Below the pieces are notes generated by a model, which searched no databases, was not told where the DNA came from, and saw only the letters and a program-made list of their open reading frames with translations. Of a stretch of 16,954 nucleotides of DNA, positions 5,286-13,605 are shown piece by piece. The stretch is taken from contig JBBAGE010000035.1 in NCBI GenBank assembly GCA_041655055.1, positions 1 to 16,954 of the forward strand, given 5' to 3'. The stretch's first letter is position 1, and each line of letters starts with the position of its first letter. The DNA is from JBBAGE01 sp041655055. GTDB lineage: Bacteria; Pseudomonadota; Alphaproteobacteria; Rhodobacterales; Rhodobacteraceae. The translations under genes were made by a program, and so were the position numbers.

Positions 5286-8200
5286 CGGGCTATGTGGAAT
5301 TGCAGGTGACGTCGTCCTTTTCCTTTCTGCGTGGAGCGTCTTCGGCCGAGGAACTTTTTACCAGGGCGGCGGCGATGGGGATCGGGGCGATGGCGATCAC
5401 CGATCGCAACACGCTGGCCGGTATCGTGCGCGCCCATGTGGCAGCGAAAGAGGCGGGGGTGCGATTGATTGTGGGCTGCCGCCTCGATCTCGCCTGCGGC
5501 ATGGCGGTGCTGGTCTATCCGATGGATCGCGCCGCCTGGTCGCGGCTTTGCCGGTTGCTCAGCTTGGGCAAGGCGCGCGCGGGCAAGGGGCGCTGCCATC
5601 TCGAATGGGCAGACCTTGTCGCTTATGCCGAAGGGCTGATCGCGGTTCTGGTGCCCGACCTGCCCGATGAGACCTGCGGGCTGCGCCTGCGACGCCTGCA
5701 CAAGGTGTTCGGCAACCGCGCCTATCTGGCCCTGACCCTGCGGCGGCGGCCCAATGACCAGATGCGCCTTTGGCAGCTTTCGCAACTGGCGCAGCGCCAT
5801 GGCATACGCAGCGTGGCGACCAATGACATTCTGTTTCACGAACCCGCGCGGCGGATGCTGCAAGATGTGGTCACCGCGATCCGCCACAGCACCACCATTG
5901 ACGAACTTGGCCTGCAGCGCGAACGTCATGCCGACCGCTATCTGAAACCGCCCGCCGAGATGGCGCGACTGTTCGCGCATTTCCCCGAGGCGCTGGCGCG
6001 CACGGGCGAAATCGCGGATCGCTGTCGCTTTTCGCTCGATGAATTGCGCTATCAATATCCCGAGGAACGGGACGATCCGGCACTCAGCCCGCAAGAAACC
6101 CTGGCACATCTGGTAGGCGAAGGCGCCGCGACCCGCTATCCCCAAGGCGTGCCCCCAAAGGTCACCGCCGCGCTGCGCCATGAACTGACCCTGATCGGCA
6201 GGCTGAATTACGCGCCCTATTTCCTGACGGTGAACAGTATCGTCCGTTTCGCCCGGTATTCTTTGTCAGGGGCGCGGATCGGCCGCCAATTCCGCCGTTT
6301 GCTATGTGCTCGGCATCACCGCCATCGACCCGGCCCATAATGACCTGCTGTTCGAACGTTTCGTATCCGAAGAACGCCGCGAGCCGCCCGATATCGATAT
6401 GGATTTTGAACATGAACGGCGCGAGGAGGTCATCCAGTGGATTTACGATCATTACACGCGCGCGCGGGCCGCGCTGACCGCTACTGTCATTCGTTATCGC
6501 TCCAAGGGGGCGCTGCGCGATGTGGGCAAGGCCATGGGGTTGCCCGAGGATCTGATCACGACGCTTTCGGGCCAGTTGGGCCGTTGGGCTGCGGGTATCA
6601 CTGATCAGGATCTGCGCGCGCTGAACCTTAATCCCCAGGATCGCCGGTTGCGCCTGACGCTTGAACTGGCCGCCCAGTTACGTGGCGCGCCCCGGCATCT
6701 GTCGCAGCATCCGGGCGGGTTCGTGCTGACCCAGGACCGGCTCGACGATCTGGTGCCGATTGAACCGGCGGCCATGGCAGACCGCCAGATCATCGAATGG
6801 GACAAGGACGATATCGACGCGCTGCGTTTCATGAAGGTCGATGTGCTGGCGCTGGGCATGCTGACCTGTCTGCGCAAGGGGCTGGAGATGTTGGGGGATC
6901 ACAAGGGGCTGGCCTATGATCTGGCCACGATCCCGCAAGATGACGAACCGACCTATGACATGATCTGCAAGGCCGATACGCTCGGCACCTTTCAGATCGA
7001 AAGCCGGGCACAGATGTCGATGCTGCCACGCCTGAAACCGCGCGAATATTACGATTTGGTGATTCAGGTCGCCATCGTCCGGCCCGGCCCGATTCAGGGC
7101 GATATGGTCCATCCCTATCTGCGCCGGCGCGCGGGGAAAGAGCCTGTCATCTATCCTCGGCCCGAATTGAAAGAGGTGTTGGGCAAAACCTTTGGCGTGC
7201 CGCTGTTTCAGGAACAGGCGATGCGCGTCGCCATCACCTGCGCGGGCTTTACCCCGGGCGAGGCCGACGGGCTGCGCAAATCCATGGCCACCTTCAAGCA
7301 CAGCGGCGGCGTGTCGAAATTCCACGACAAGCTGATCTCGGGCATGGTGGCGCGCGGTTATGAGGCCGACTTTGCCGAACGCATCTTTCGTCAGCTAGAG
7401 GGCTTTGGTTCCTACGGTTTCCCCGAAAGCCATGCCGCCAGCTTTGCCTTGTTGGCCTATGCCTCGGCCTGGTTGAAATGCCATCATCCCGATGTGTTCT
7501 GCGCCGCACTGCTGAACAGCCAGCCGATGGGGTTTTACGCGCCCGCCCAGATCGTGCGCGATGCCCGCGATCATGGGGTGGAAATCCGCCCGATCTGCAT
7601 CAATGCGTCGCGCTGGGATTGCACGCTGGAACCGGCCGGGGATGGGGGCCGCCTTGCCGTCCGGCTGGGCCTGTGCATGGTCAGGGGGCTGTCCAATGCC
7701 CATGCCGCCACCATTATCGCCGCGCGCGGTGCGGCGCCCTTTGCCTCGATCGAGGATCTGTGGCGTCGCGCCGGGGTGCCGGTCGCCGCGCTGGGTCACA
7801 TCGCGGCGGCGGACGGGTTTCGCCCGGCCTTTGGCCTGACCCGGCGCGCGGCGCAATGGGCGCTCAGGGGGTTACGAAACGAGGAACTGCCGCTTTTCGC
7901 CGCCGCTTCCCGATACGAAGGGGCCATGGTCGCAGAAGCGGACGAACCCGCCATTGCCCTGCATCCGATGCCCGCCGGGCGCGAGGTGGTCGCGGATTAC
8001 GCCTCTACCGGCCTTACGCTGCGCCGCCATCCGGTCGCGTTCTTGCGCGAAGATCTGACCCGGCGCCGGATGGTGCGTTGCGCCGAGGCCATGGGCGCCC
8101 GCGACCGGCGCTGGCTGGAACTGGCCGGCATCATTCTGGTGCGCCAACGTCCCGGCTCGGCCAAAGGGGTGATGTTCATCACGCTTGAGGATGAAACCGG

Positions 8201-8450
8201 CATCGCTAATCTCGTGGTCTGGCAAAAGGTGTTCGAGCGGTTCCGGCGCGAGATTTTATCCTCTGGCATGATCGCTGCGCGCGGCCGCATCCAGCGCGAG
8301 GGCGAGGTGGTGCATCTGGTGGTGCATCAGGTTACCGATCTGTCGCAGGAACTGGCAAGCGTGGGTGAGCGTGAGGAGGCTTTGCCCCGCCCATCCGCGC
8401 CGGATGCGATCAGCCCTGTTATCAAAGTAAGAACGCGGGATTTCCGGTGA
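5282..8450 (+). pseudogene. dnaE2: dnaE2, error-prone DNA polymerase III alpha homologue, frameshifted
   Basis: DnaE2 is the C-family polymerase of the SOS mutasome, usually about 1050-1100 residues. Reading starts at the ATGA overlap with imuB and gives the PHP domain (VTSSFSFLRGASSAEEL, AITDRNTLAG) up to FLTVNSIVRFAR at 6256. The family then continues with three residues such as S-Q-G and ILCQGRGSAANS. Here ILCQGRGSAANSAVCYV is present from 6258 but in the +1 frame, and the three residues are missing, so eight bases appear to be deleted. The first frame stops at 6340 after 352 codons. The second frame is open without further lesions to 8450: palm acidic residues DID at 6390-6398 and the third Asp in MKVDVLALGM at 6840, fingers, helix-hairpin-helix and OB fold (GVMFITLEDETG). 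A GTG at 6306 has no ribosome-binding site. Without frameshifting no polymerase can be made. Confidence 0.9.
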
Positions 8451-8477
8451 AAGCGCGCGCTTGAGCTTTGCTTTCAC
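8447..8477 (+). terminator. possible terminator hairpin after dnaE2
   Basis: GTGAAAGC at 8447-8454 pairs perfectly with GCTTTCAC at 8470-8477, and a 12-bp palindrome (AAGCGCGCGCTT, 8451-8462) lies within it. The hairpin begins at the stop codon. No T-run follows, so intrinsic termination is uncertain. Confidence 0.3.
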
Positions 8478-8570
8478 AAACGGGAAGCCGACTGACAGAC
8501 CCCGGCATGGCGAGCGCAGCAAAGCTGCAGGGGCGGTTGTTCGAGGAAAATGCAAAAACCCGCGCTTGCG

Positions 8571-8587
8571 AAAGGCTCTCTTGAGCC
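8571..8587 (-). terminator. terminator of the CAP-domain gene (minus strand)
   Basis: On the minus strand GGCTC, the loop AAGA and GAGCC form a 5-bp stem followed by TTT, about 90 nt past the stop of the CAP gene. Two more short inverted repeats lie between it and the gene: AGGTGG/CCACCT at 8592-8597 and 8604-8609, and CGGG/CCCG near 8620-8634. The convergent dnaE2 end and this gene are thus separated by a hairpin-rich spacer. Confidence 0.4.
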
Positions 8588-8674
8588 GGGCAGGTGGCAT
8601 AATCCACCTCGCGGATTCATCGGGCCATCACCCGAAGCAATGCGGCCAGCGATGCATCCTACTTGACCGTTCCC

Positions 8675-9139
8675 CTAACACCCTCGCCCCAGCACCATCA
8701 CCCAGACAGGTTCGCCGCCGGGGGTGACATGGGCCAGCCCCACGCCGATTTCCTGTGCGCGCCGGTCCAGAATGTTCTGGCGGTGGCCTGCCGAATGCAT
8801 CCAGCTTGTCATCACATCGGTGGCGCTGCGCTGTCCGCGCGCGATGTTTTCGGCGGCAAAGCAGGGGCGTATGCCTTGGGCCTGCACGCGGGTGGACAGG
8901 GTCGAACCATCCGCGCCCTGATGCGAAAAATATCCGCGCGCGGCCATATCGCAAGCGTGGTTTTGTGCGGCCCGCGTCAGCGGGGCCGATACCGCCAGCG
9001 CCGCGCGCCCGGCGGCGGCGCGTTCAAGGTTGGTGCGGCTGATCACGGCCTCGGCCCCGGGCGGGGCGGCGCATTGCGCGGTTGCGGCCCCGCCCAAAGC
9101 GGCAAATGCAACGGCGGCCAGAATGCGCAAGATGGTCAT
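8675..9139 (-). CDS. secreted CAP/SCP-domain (PR-1-like) protein
   Basis: 154 residues with a signal peptide (cleavage likely near residue 21, ...AATA-QCA) and one CAP domain, so the protein is periplasmic or extracellular. CAP family landmarks appear in order: N-terminal NLERAAAGRAAL, the helix with QNHACDMA, FSHQGADGSTLSTR with H73, AENIARG with E97, WMHSAGHRQNIL with H119, and the late EIGVGLA strand. H73, E97 and H119, with E130 as a possible fourth, form the conserved cavity of the fold. Four cysteines (23, 63, 93 and the last residue 154) could form two disulfides. Bacterial CAP proteins of this size are common but their substrate or role is mostly unknown. The start at 9139 is supported by AAGGA 8 nt upstream; the much longer open frame to 9448 is not coding-like. 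It is divergent from the DUF11-type pseudogene. Confidence 0.9.
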   Translation of the reverse strand: MTILRILAAVAFAALGGAATAQCAAPPGAEAVISRTNLERAAAGRAALAVSAPLTRAAQNHACDMAARGYFSHQGADGSTLSTRVQAQGIRPCFAAENIARGQRSATDVMTSWMHSAGHRQNILDRRAQEIGVGLAHVTPGGEPVWVMVLGRGC

Positions 9140-9199
9140 GTCGGGATTCCTTCGGTCATGATCCTGCCTTGATATATGATCCCGTCCCCGCCTGGCAAT

Positions 9200-9253
9200 C
9201 ACAACCCCAAGTTGTGGCGTAAATAAAGCAAATCGAATGCGTCGACGGATTCG
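9200..9253. promoter_or_regulatory. two dyad sequences in the divergent intergenic region
   Basis: CACAAC/GTTGTG arms (9200-9205 and 9211-9216) and a 20-bp near-palindrome at 9234-9253 (CGAAT and ATTCG arms around GTCGAC, 18 of 20 positions symmetric) lie between the CAP gene and the pseudogene start. Such dyads fit operator sites for dimeric regulators, but no regulator is identified. Confidence 0.35.
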
Positions 9254-9337
9254 CGAAAACGCAAACGGTCTGCCGTGAACCCCCGGTATCGGGCGCTTCT
9301 CGCGCATGGCTGCATAAGCGGTATGAGGGGTAGAGCG

Positions 9338-10177
9338 ATGTTGACGAGTGTGCGCGCATGGCGGCGTGGCCACTCTAGCGGCCCATGCACAAAGCTGGAC
9401 GTTGAACCTCAATGATGCTGACCATGACCCGATGGCCGCCGGGGACACAGTGAATTATGCAGTCAGGATCGACAATGACAGCTATGTTCTGAACCCCGCG
9501 GATCAACTTACATTCGCGATCCTCGCGCCCACGATCTTTGCCGGTGTCACATCGGATGAGGGGGTGGTCTGCGCGCCCGATACGGGTTCGAGCCGCTCAC
9601 GGTTGCCTGCACGCTGCCGGAATAGCCGCGCAGTCGGCGCTTCAGGCGAGGTTCAGTGTCATCGCATCCGAGGCCGGCACCATCACCGTTGAGGCCGCGA
9701 TCCCCGGTGCGGCCCCCTTCACCCGCTGAGGGGGCGCGATATCGCACTCGAAGCATCCGCCACAGCGCGGATCGAGGTTGATGCCGTGTTTCAATGCGCC
9801 AGCGTGATCGGGCGGATCTTTGATGATGCCAATCACGGCGGCCATATGACCGGGGCCGAGGCCGGGCGTGGCCTGCCGAATGTGCGGCCGCTGACGCCCA
9901 CGGGGCTTGCGATCCATACTGATGAACATCGCCGCTACAACGTGCCCTGTGCGACACTGCCCCAATCCATCGGCAGTAATTTCATGCTGCGGCTGGATGA
10001 ACGCACGCTGCCCACCGCTACCGCCGGACGACCGAGCATCCGCGCGTCGTGCGGGTGACGCCGGGAATGCTGACGCGGCTTGATTTTGGCGCGACCCTGT
10101 CGCTGATCCGGGGCGATCCGGCCGCCGAGACGCGCCCGCGCGACGGTCTGTTCTTTCACGTGTCCGCGCAATTCTGA
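9338..10177 (+). pseudogene. remnant of a secreted surface protein with DUF11-like and SdrD-B-like modules
   Basis: Starting at an ATG at 9338 with GAGGGG 7 nt upstream, the coding sense hops between frames: MLTSVRAWRRG in one frame, then the signal-peptide end and ATLAAHAQSWTLNLN in another up to about 9589 (a DUF11-like domain, AAGDTVNYAVRIDN), EPLTVACTLPE at 9590-9622, IAAQSALQARFSVIASEAG from 9622 to the stop at 9727, then IALEASATARIEVDAVFQCA onward in a third shift with GRIFDDAN and the SdrD-B-like AIHTDEHRRYNVPC, IGSNFMLRLDERTLPT. Near 10020 one lost G (consensus TGYR) shifts the frame again into TTEHPRVVRVTPGMLTRLDFG and the end FFHVSAQF, with a terminal Phe as in outer-membrane proteins. 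At least four frameshifts make it non-functional. Related intact proteins in Rhodobacteraceae are much longer and often end in an OmpA domain, so the 3' part is probably also deleted. Family naming is from memory. Confidence 0.8.
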
Positions 10178-10200
10178 CGCAATATTCGCAGGGATAAGAC

Positions 10201-10224
10201 AAAGGGGGCCGCGCGGTCCCTTTT
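10201..10224 (+). terminator. rho-independent terminator after the DUF11-type remnant
   Basis: AAAGGG at 10201-10206 pairs with CCCTTT at 10218-10223, extended by a G-T pair and capped by the GC-rich palindrome CCGCGCGG, and followed by T. It starts 23 nt after the remnant's stop codon and separates it from the next operon. Confidence 0.65.
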
Positions 10225-10327
10225 GGCGTCACAGGCGCCTCGCGCTTGCGTTAATATAGTTGCATGTTAACGTGACGTAACTGTGATCTTGCCGCATTAT
10301 ATCCGGGCGGCAGAGGGGAGGAAGATC

Positions 10328-11311
10328 ATGTGGGATTTCAATCTCGGTGCGGCTCTGGGGCTGATGGCGCGCACGATGCCGTTTATCCTGTTGCGGATGG
10401 TGGTCTATTTCGGTGTGGCGCTGGGCTATGTGCTGATGTCGGGCACCGGCGCGGGCATCGGTTATGGGATCGGCACGCTGGGTGATGAGGGCATGCGGAT
10501 CAGCGCGACGTTTTGGGGCGGGGCGATCGGCTTTGGGCTGTTTGGCGCGATCATGTATTGGGCGCGCGAATTTATCCTCTATCTCGTCAAGGCCGGGCAT
10601 ATTGCGGTGCTGGTCGCGCTGATCGACGACAAACCCGTCGTGGGGGGCCGCGCGCAGATCGATCTCGCCACCGCCGAGGTCAAGGCCCGGTTTGGCCAGG
10701 CAAGCGCGCTGTTTGGCATCGATCAGTTGATCAAGGGCGTGATCCGCGCCATTACCGGGCTTGTGCGCGGGGTGCTGACAGTGCTGCCGCTGCCCGGCGC
10801 GCGCCAGATAGCGGGGATTTTGCACGCCTTTTTGCGCGTGGCCGTGGGCTTTATCGACGAAGTGATCCTTGCCCATGCTATCCGCACCCGCGCGGCCAAT
10901 CCATGGGCATCGGCGCAAGAGGCGCTGGTGCTTTATGGCCAGAATTACAAGGTGATGTTGAAAAACGCCGCCTGGCTTGCGGTGATCATCTATGGGCTGA
11001 GCTTTGTGGTATTTCTGCTGATGCTCGCGCCCGCGGCGCTGGTGGTTTACCTGATGCCCGGTGCCTGGGCGGCGGGGGGCGTGATTTTCGCGCTGTTGTT
11101 TGCCTGGAGCGTCAAGGCCGCGTTGCTGGAACCCCTCGCCGTCGCCTGCCTGTTACAGGTCTATTTCAAAGTGACCGAGGGGCAGAGCCCTGATCCCGCA
11201 TGGGACGCGCGGCTGGAACAGATGTCGGGCAAGTTTCGCAAGCTTAGGGATCAGGCAGTGGGCCATGGCAAGACAGCGGCCCCAGAGGCCGGAAATCTGT
11301 CCAGAGTATAG
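10328..11311 (+). CDS. multi-pass inner-membrane protein of unknown function, first gene of the vWA operon
   Basis: 327 residues from an ATG with a strong GGGGAGGA site 5 nt upstream; a longer start at 10283 adds 15 residues without a site. I do not recognise a named family. Hydrophobic segments lie at about residues 13-38, 57-75 and 78-98 in the N-terminal half, and at about 212-236, 240-262 and 264-280 in the C-terminal half, separated by a long, partly amphipathic region with basic residues (about 100-205). The C-terminal end is polar and probably cytoplasmic. Glycine-rich helices (MSGTGAGIGYGIGTLG) resemble pore- or channel-like packing, but that is only suggestive. It is followed after 23 nt by the vWA gene on the same strand, then two exported proteins, so it is most likely the membrane anchor or partner of that exported set. 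No homologue with known function comes to mind. Confidence 0.8.
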   Translation: MWDFNLGAALGLMARTMPFILLRMVVYFGVALGYVLMSGTGAGIGYGIGTLGDEGMRISATFWGGAIGFGLFGAIMYWAREFILYLVKAGHIAVLVALIDDKPVVGGRAQIDLATAEVKARFGQASALFGIDQLIKGVIRAITGLVRGVLTVLPLPGARQIAGILHAFLRVAVGFIDEVILAHAIRTRAANPWASAQEALVLYGQNYKVMLKNAAWLAVIIYGLSFVVFLLMLAPAALVVYLMPGAWAAGGVIFALLFAWSVKAALLEPLAVACLLQVYFKVTEGQSPDPAWDARLEQMSGKFRKLRDQAVGHGKTAAPEAGNLSRV

Positions 11312-11320
11312 GGACGCATA

Positions 11321-11328
11321 GGGGGGAG
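11321..11328 (+). promoter_or_regulatory. ribosome-binding site deciding the vWA gene start
   Basis: GGGGGGAG is directly adjacent to an ATG at 11329 but 6 nt before the in-frame ATG at 11335. Normal spacing favours 11335, which also gives a cleaner signal peptide beginning MKAVQ. Confidence 0.6.
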
Positions 11329-11334
11329 ATGGGC

Positions 11335-13605
11335 ATGAAAGCAGTGCAGGTGGCGCTTGGCGCTATTGCCGCAACGGGGCTGTCGGTCGGGGCCGCGCTG
11401 GCGGCGGATGATGTGGTGGTGGTCTATGATGCCTCGGGCTCGATGTGGGGGCAGATTGACGGCATCAGCAAGATCGAGATCGCCCGCGATGTCATGGCCG
11501 ATCTGGTCACCGGCTGGCCGGATGATACCAATCTCGGGCTTGTCGCCTATGGCCACCGCTCCGAAGGCGATTGCCGCGATATCGAAACCCTGATCGCGCC
11601 CGGCCCGGTATCGCGCAGCCATTTCATCGATGTGGTGAATGGCATCCGCCCCAAGGGCAAAACCCCGCTGAGTGCCGCAATCCAGCAGGCCGCCGATGTG
11701 CTGTCCTATCGCGATACGGCCGCGACGGTGGTGCTGATTTCCGACGGGCTGGAAACCTGTCAGGCCGATCCCTGCGCGCTGGCCGAGGAACTGGCCCGTC
11801 AAGGTGTCGGATTCACCGCGCATGTGGTGGGCTTTGATCTTGACGGTAGCGCGCAGGCGGGGCTTGCCTGTATCGCCGAAAATACGGGCGGTCTCTTTGT
11901 GCCTGCCGCCAATGCGCATGAGCTGAAAAACGCCCTGACACAGGTGCAAAGCCTGATCGATCAACCGTCCAAAGAACCGACCCCGGATCCCGAACCCGCC
12001 GCCGATATCACCCTGACCGCCCCGGAAACGGTGACGACCGGTGCGACTTTCACCGTATCGTGGTCGGCCAGTATCCATCCGCAGGACTACATCACCATCG
12101 TCCCCGCTGGCGCCGATGAGGGGGCCTATACCGACTATATCCGCGTGCGCGATCTGTCCGAGGGCGAGCTCACCGCCCCCGCAGATCCGGGATTGTATGA
12201 GGTCCGCTACGTGCTGAACGAAGGCAACCGCACGCAGGCCACCACCCCGATCGAGGTGATCAGCGCCGAGGTCGGCATCGCGGCCCCCGCCGAGGTCACG
12301 ACCGGTGCAAATTTCAGCGTTTCGTGGTCGGCCAATATCCATCCGCAGGATTATATCACCATCGTGCCCGCCGGCGCGGACGAAGGTGCCTATACCCACT
12401 ACATCCGCGTGCGCGATCTGTCCGAGGGTCAGCTCACCGCCCCCGCAGATCCGGGGCTTTATGAGGTCCGCTACGTGCTGAATGAAGGTAACCGCACGCA
12501 GGCCGCCACCCCGATCGAGGTGATCACCGCCGAGGTCGGCATCGCGGCCCCCGCCGAGGTCACGACCGGTGCAAATTTCAGCGTTTCGTGGTCGGCCAGT
12601 ATCCACCCGCAGGATTATATCACCATCGTGCCCGCAGGCGCCGATGAGGGGGCCTATACCGACTATATCCGCGTGCGCGATCTGTCCGAGGGCCAGCTCA
12701 CCGCCCCCGCCGATCCGGGGCTTTATGAGGTGCGCTACGTGCTGAATGAAGGCAACCGCACGCAGGCCGCCACCCCGATCGAGGTGATCTCCGCCGAGGT
12801 CGGCATCGCGGCCCCCGCCGAGGTCACGACCGGTGCGAATTTCGCCGTATCGTGGTCGGCCAGTATCCATCCGCAGGATTACATCACCATCGTGCCGGCA
12901 GGCGCCGACGAGGGGGCCTATACCCACTACATCCGCGTGCGCGATCTGTCCGAAGGCCAGCTCACCGCCCCCGCCGATCCGGGGCTTTATGAGGTGCGCT
13001 ACGTGCTGAATGAGGGCAACCGCACGCAGGCCGCCACCCCGATCGAGGTGATCTCCGCCGAGGTGACGATCACCGGCCCCGATGTGGTGCGGGCAGAGAC
13101 CACGATGCAGATCGCCTGGACCGGCGCGGTGCATCCTCAGGATTATGTCACCATTGTGCCCGCAGGCGCCGATGAGGGCAGCTATACCGATTACATCCGT
13201 GTGCGCGACGCGGGGCAGGGGACGTTGAAAGCCCCTGCCGAGCCCGGGCTTTATGAGATCCGCTATGTGCTCAACCAAGGTAACCGCACGCTTGCGCGCC
13301 ATGATGTCGAGGTGGTGGGGGCCACGGCCGCGCTTAGCGACGGGGTGGTGTTGAGCGCGCCGGCAGATGCCGCACCGGGCGAGATCATCACCATAAGCTG
13401 GACGGGCAGCGCCGATAGTGCCGATCAGCGGATTGCCCTTGCCCGCGCGGATCAGGCCGACTTTAGCTGGATCGCTGCCCACCGGCTGGACAGCGAGACC
13501 GAATATTCCCTGACCCTGCCCGATCAGCCGGGCTGGTATGAAATCCGCTATCTGGACGTCACGGCCCGCAAGGTTTTGGGCCGCACAATGATCGAGATAA
13601 GATGA
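11335..13605 (+). CDS. periplasmic vWA-domain protein with five tandem 88-residue modules
   Basis: 756 residues. A signal peptide (1-23, ending AALA) leads into a von Willebrand factor A domain (about 26-205). Its metal-ion-dependent adhesion site is intact: DASGS at 32-36, the Thr in GKTPLSAA, and the Asp in ISDGLETC. Such domains bind protein ligands through a metal ion. After a Pro/Glu linker (PSKEPTPDPEPA) come five modules of exactly 88 residues (225-312, 313-400, 401-488, 489-576, 577-664) and a diverged sixth (665-756). Each has a beta-rich Ig-like pattern: APxxVTTGAxFxVSW, HPQDYITIVPAGADEGAYT, YIRVRD, PGLYEVRYVLNEGNRT. Similar modules occur in other alphaproteobacterial vWA proteins, with unknown role. 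Modules 2-4 are nearly identical. No MoxR ATPase is adjacent, unlike many bacterial vWA genes. The stop overlaps the next gene's ATG by 4 nt. Confidence 0.9.
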   Translation: MKAVQVALGAIAATGLSVGAALAADDVVVVYDASGSMWGQIDGISKIEIARDVMADLVTGWPDDTNLGLVAYGHRSEGDCRDIETLIAPGPVSRSHFIDVVNGIRPKGKTPLSAAIQQAADVLSYRDTAATVVLISDGLETCQADPCALAEELARQGVGFTAHVVGFDLDGSAQAGLACIAENTGGLFVPAANAHELKNALTQVQSLIDQPSKEPTPDPEPAADITLTAPETVTTGATFTVSWSASIHPQDYITIVPAGADEGAYTDYIRVRDLSEGELTAPADPGLYEVRYVLNEGNRTQATTPIEVISAEVGIAAPAEVTTGANFSVSWSANIHPQDYITIVPAGADEGAYTHYIRVRDLSEGQLTAPADPGLYEVRYVLNEGNRTQAATPIEVITAEVGIAAPAEVTTGANFSVSWSASIHPQDYITIVPAGADEGAYTDYIRVRDLSEGQLTAPADPGLYEVRYVLNEGNRTQAATPIEVISAEVGIAAPAEVTTGANFAVSWSASIHPQDYITIVPAGADEGAYTHYIRVRDLSEGQLTAPADPGLYEVRYVLNEGNRTQAATPIEVISAEVTITGPDVVRAETTMQIAWTGAVHPQDYVTIVPAGADEGSYTDYIRVRDAGQGTLKAPAEPGLYEIRYVLNQGNRTLARHDVEVVGATAALSDGVVLSAPADAAPGEIITISWTGSADSADQRIALARADQADFSWIAAHRLDSETEYSLTLPDQPGWYEIRYLDVTARKVLGRTMIEIR
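12007..13326 (+). repeat. five tandem 264-bp in-frame repeats
   Basis: Units begin at 12007, 12271, 12535, 12799 and 13063, each exactly 264 bp. Units 2, 3 and 4 are almost identical in DNA (all begin GTCGGCATCGCGGCCCCCGC). Unit 1 differs mainly in its first 20 codons and unit 5 is more diverged. Such near-identical copies can recombine, changing module number. Confidence 0.95.

Noticed and set aside
5171..6181. 336-codon minus-strand open frame opposite dnaE2
   Set aside because: Composition is that of a shadow frame; the plus strand encodes the PHP domain of DnaE2.
6306..8450. Second part of dnaE2 as an independent gene starting at the GTG at 6306
   Set aside because: There is no ribosome-binding site, and family sequence continues upstream of 6306 in the same frame to 6258 (ILCQGRGSAANS), so it is the tail of a broken gene.
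8675..9448. 257-residue form of the CAP-domain protein
   Set aside because: The extra N-terminal part is not signal-peptide-like, covers the divergent promoter region and the start of the remnant; the start at 9139 has a good ribosome-binding site and signal peptide.
11251..13482. 743-codon open frame on the minus strand with repeated GGGRDADLGGDHLDRGGGL-like blocks
   Set aside because: The repeats are only the antisense reading of the 264-bp units of the vWA gene. There is no ribosome-binding site or known domain.
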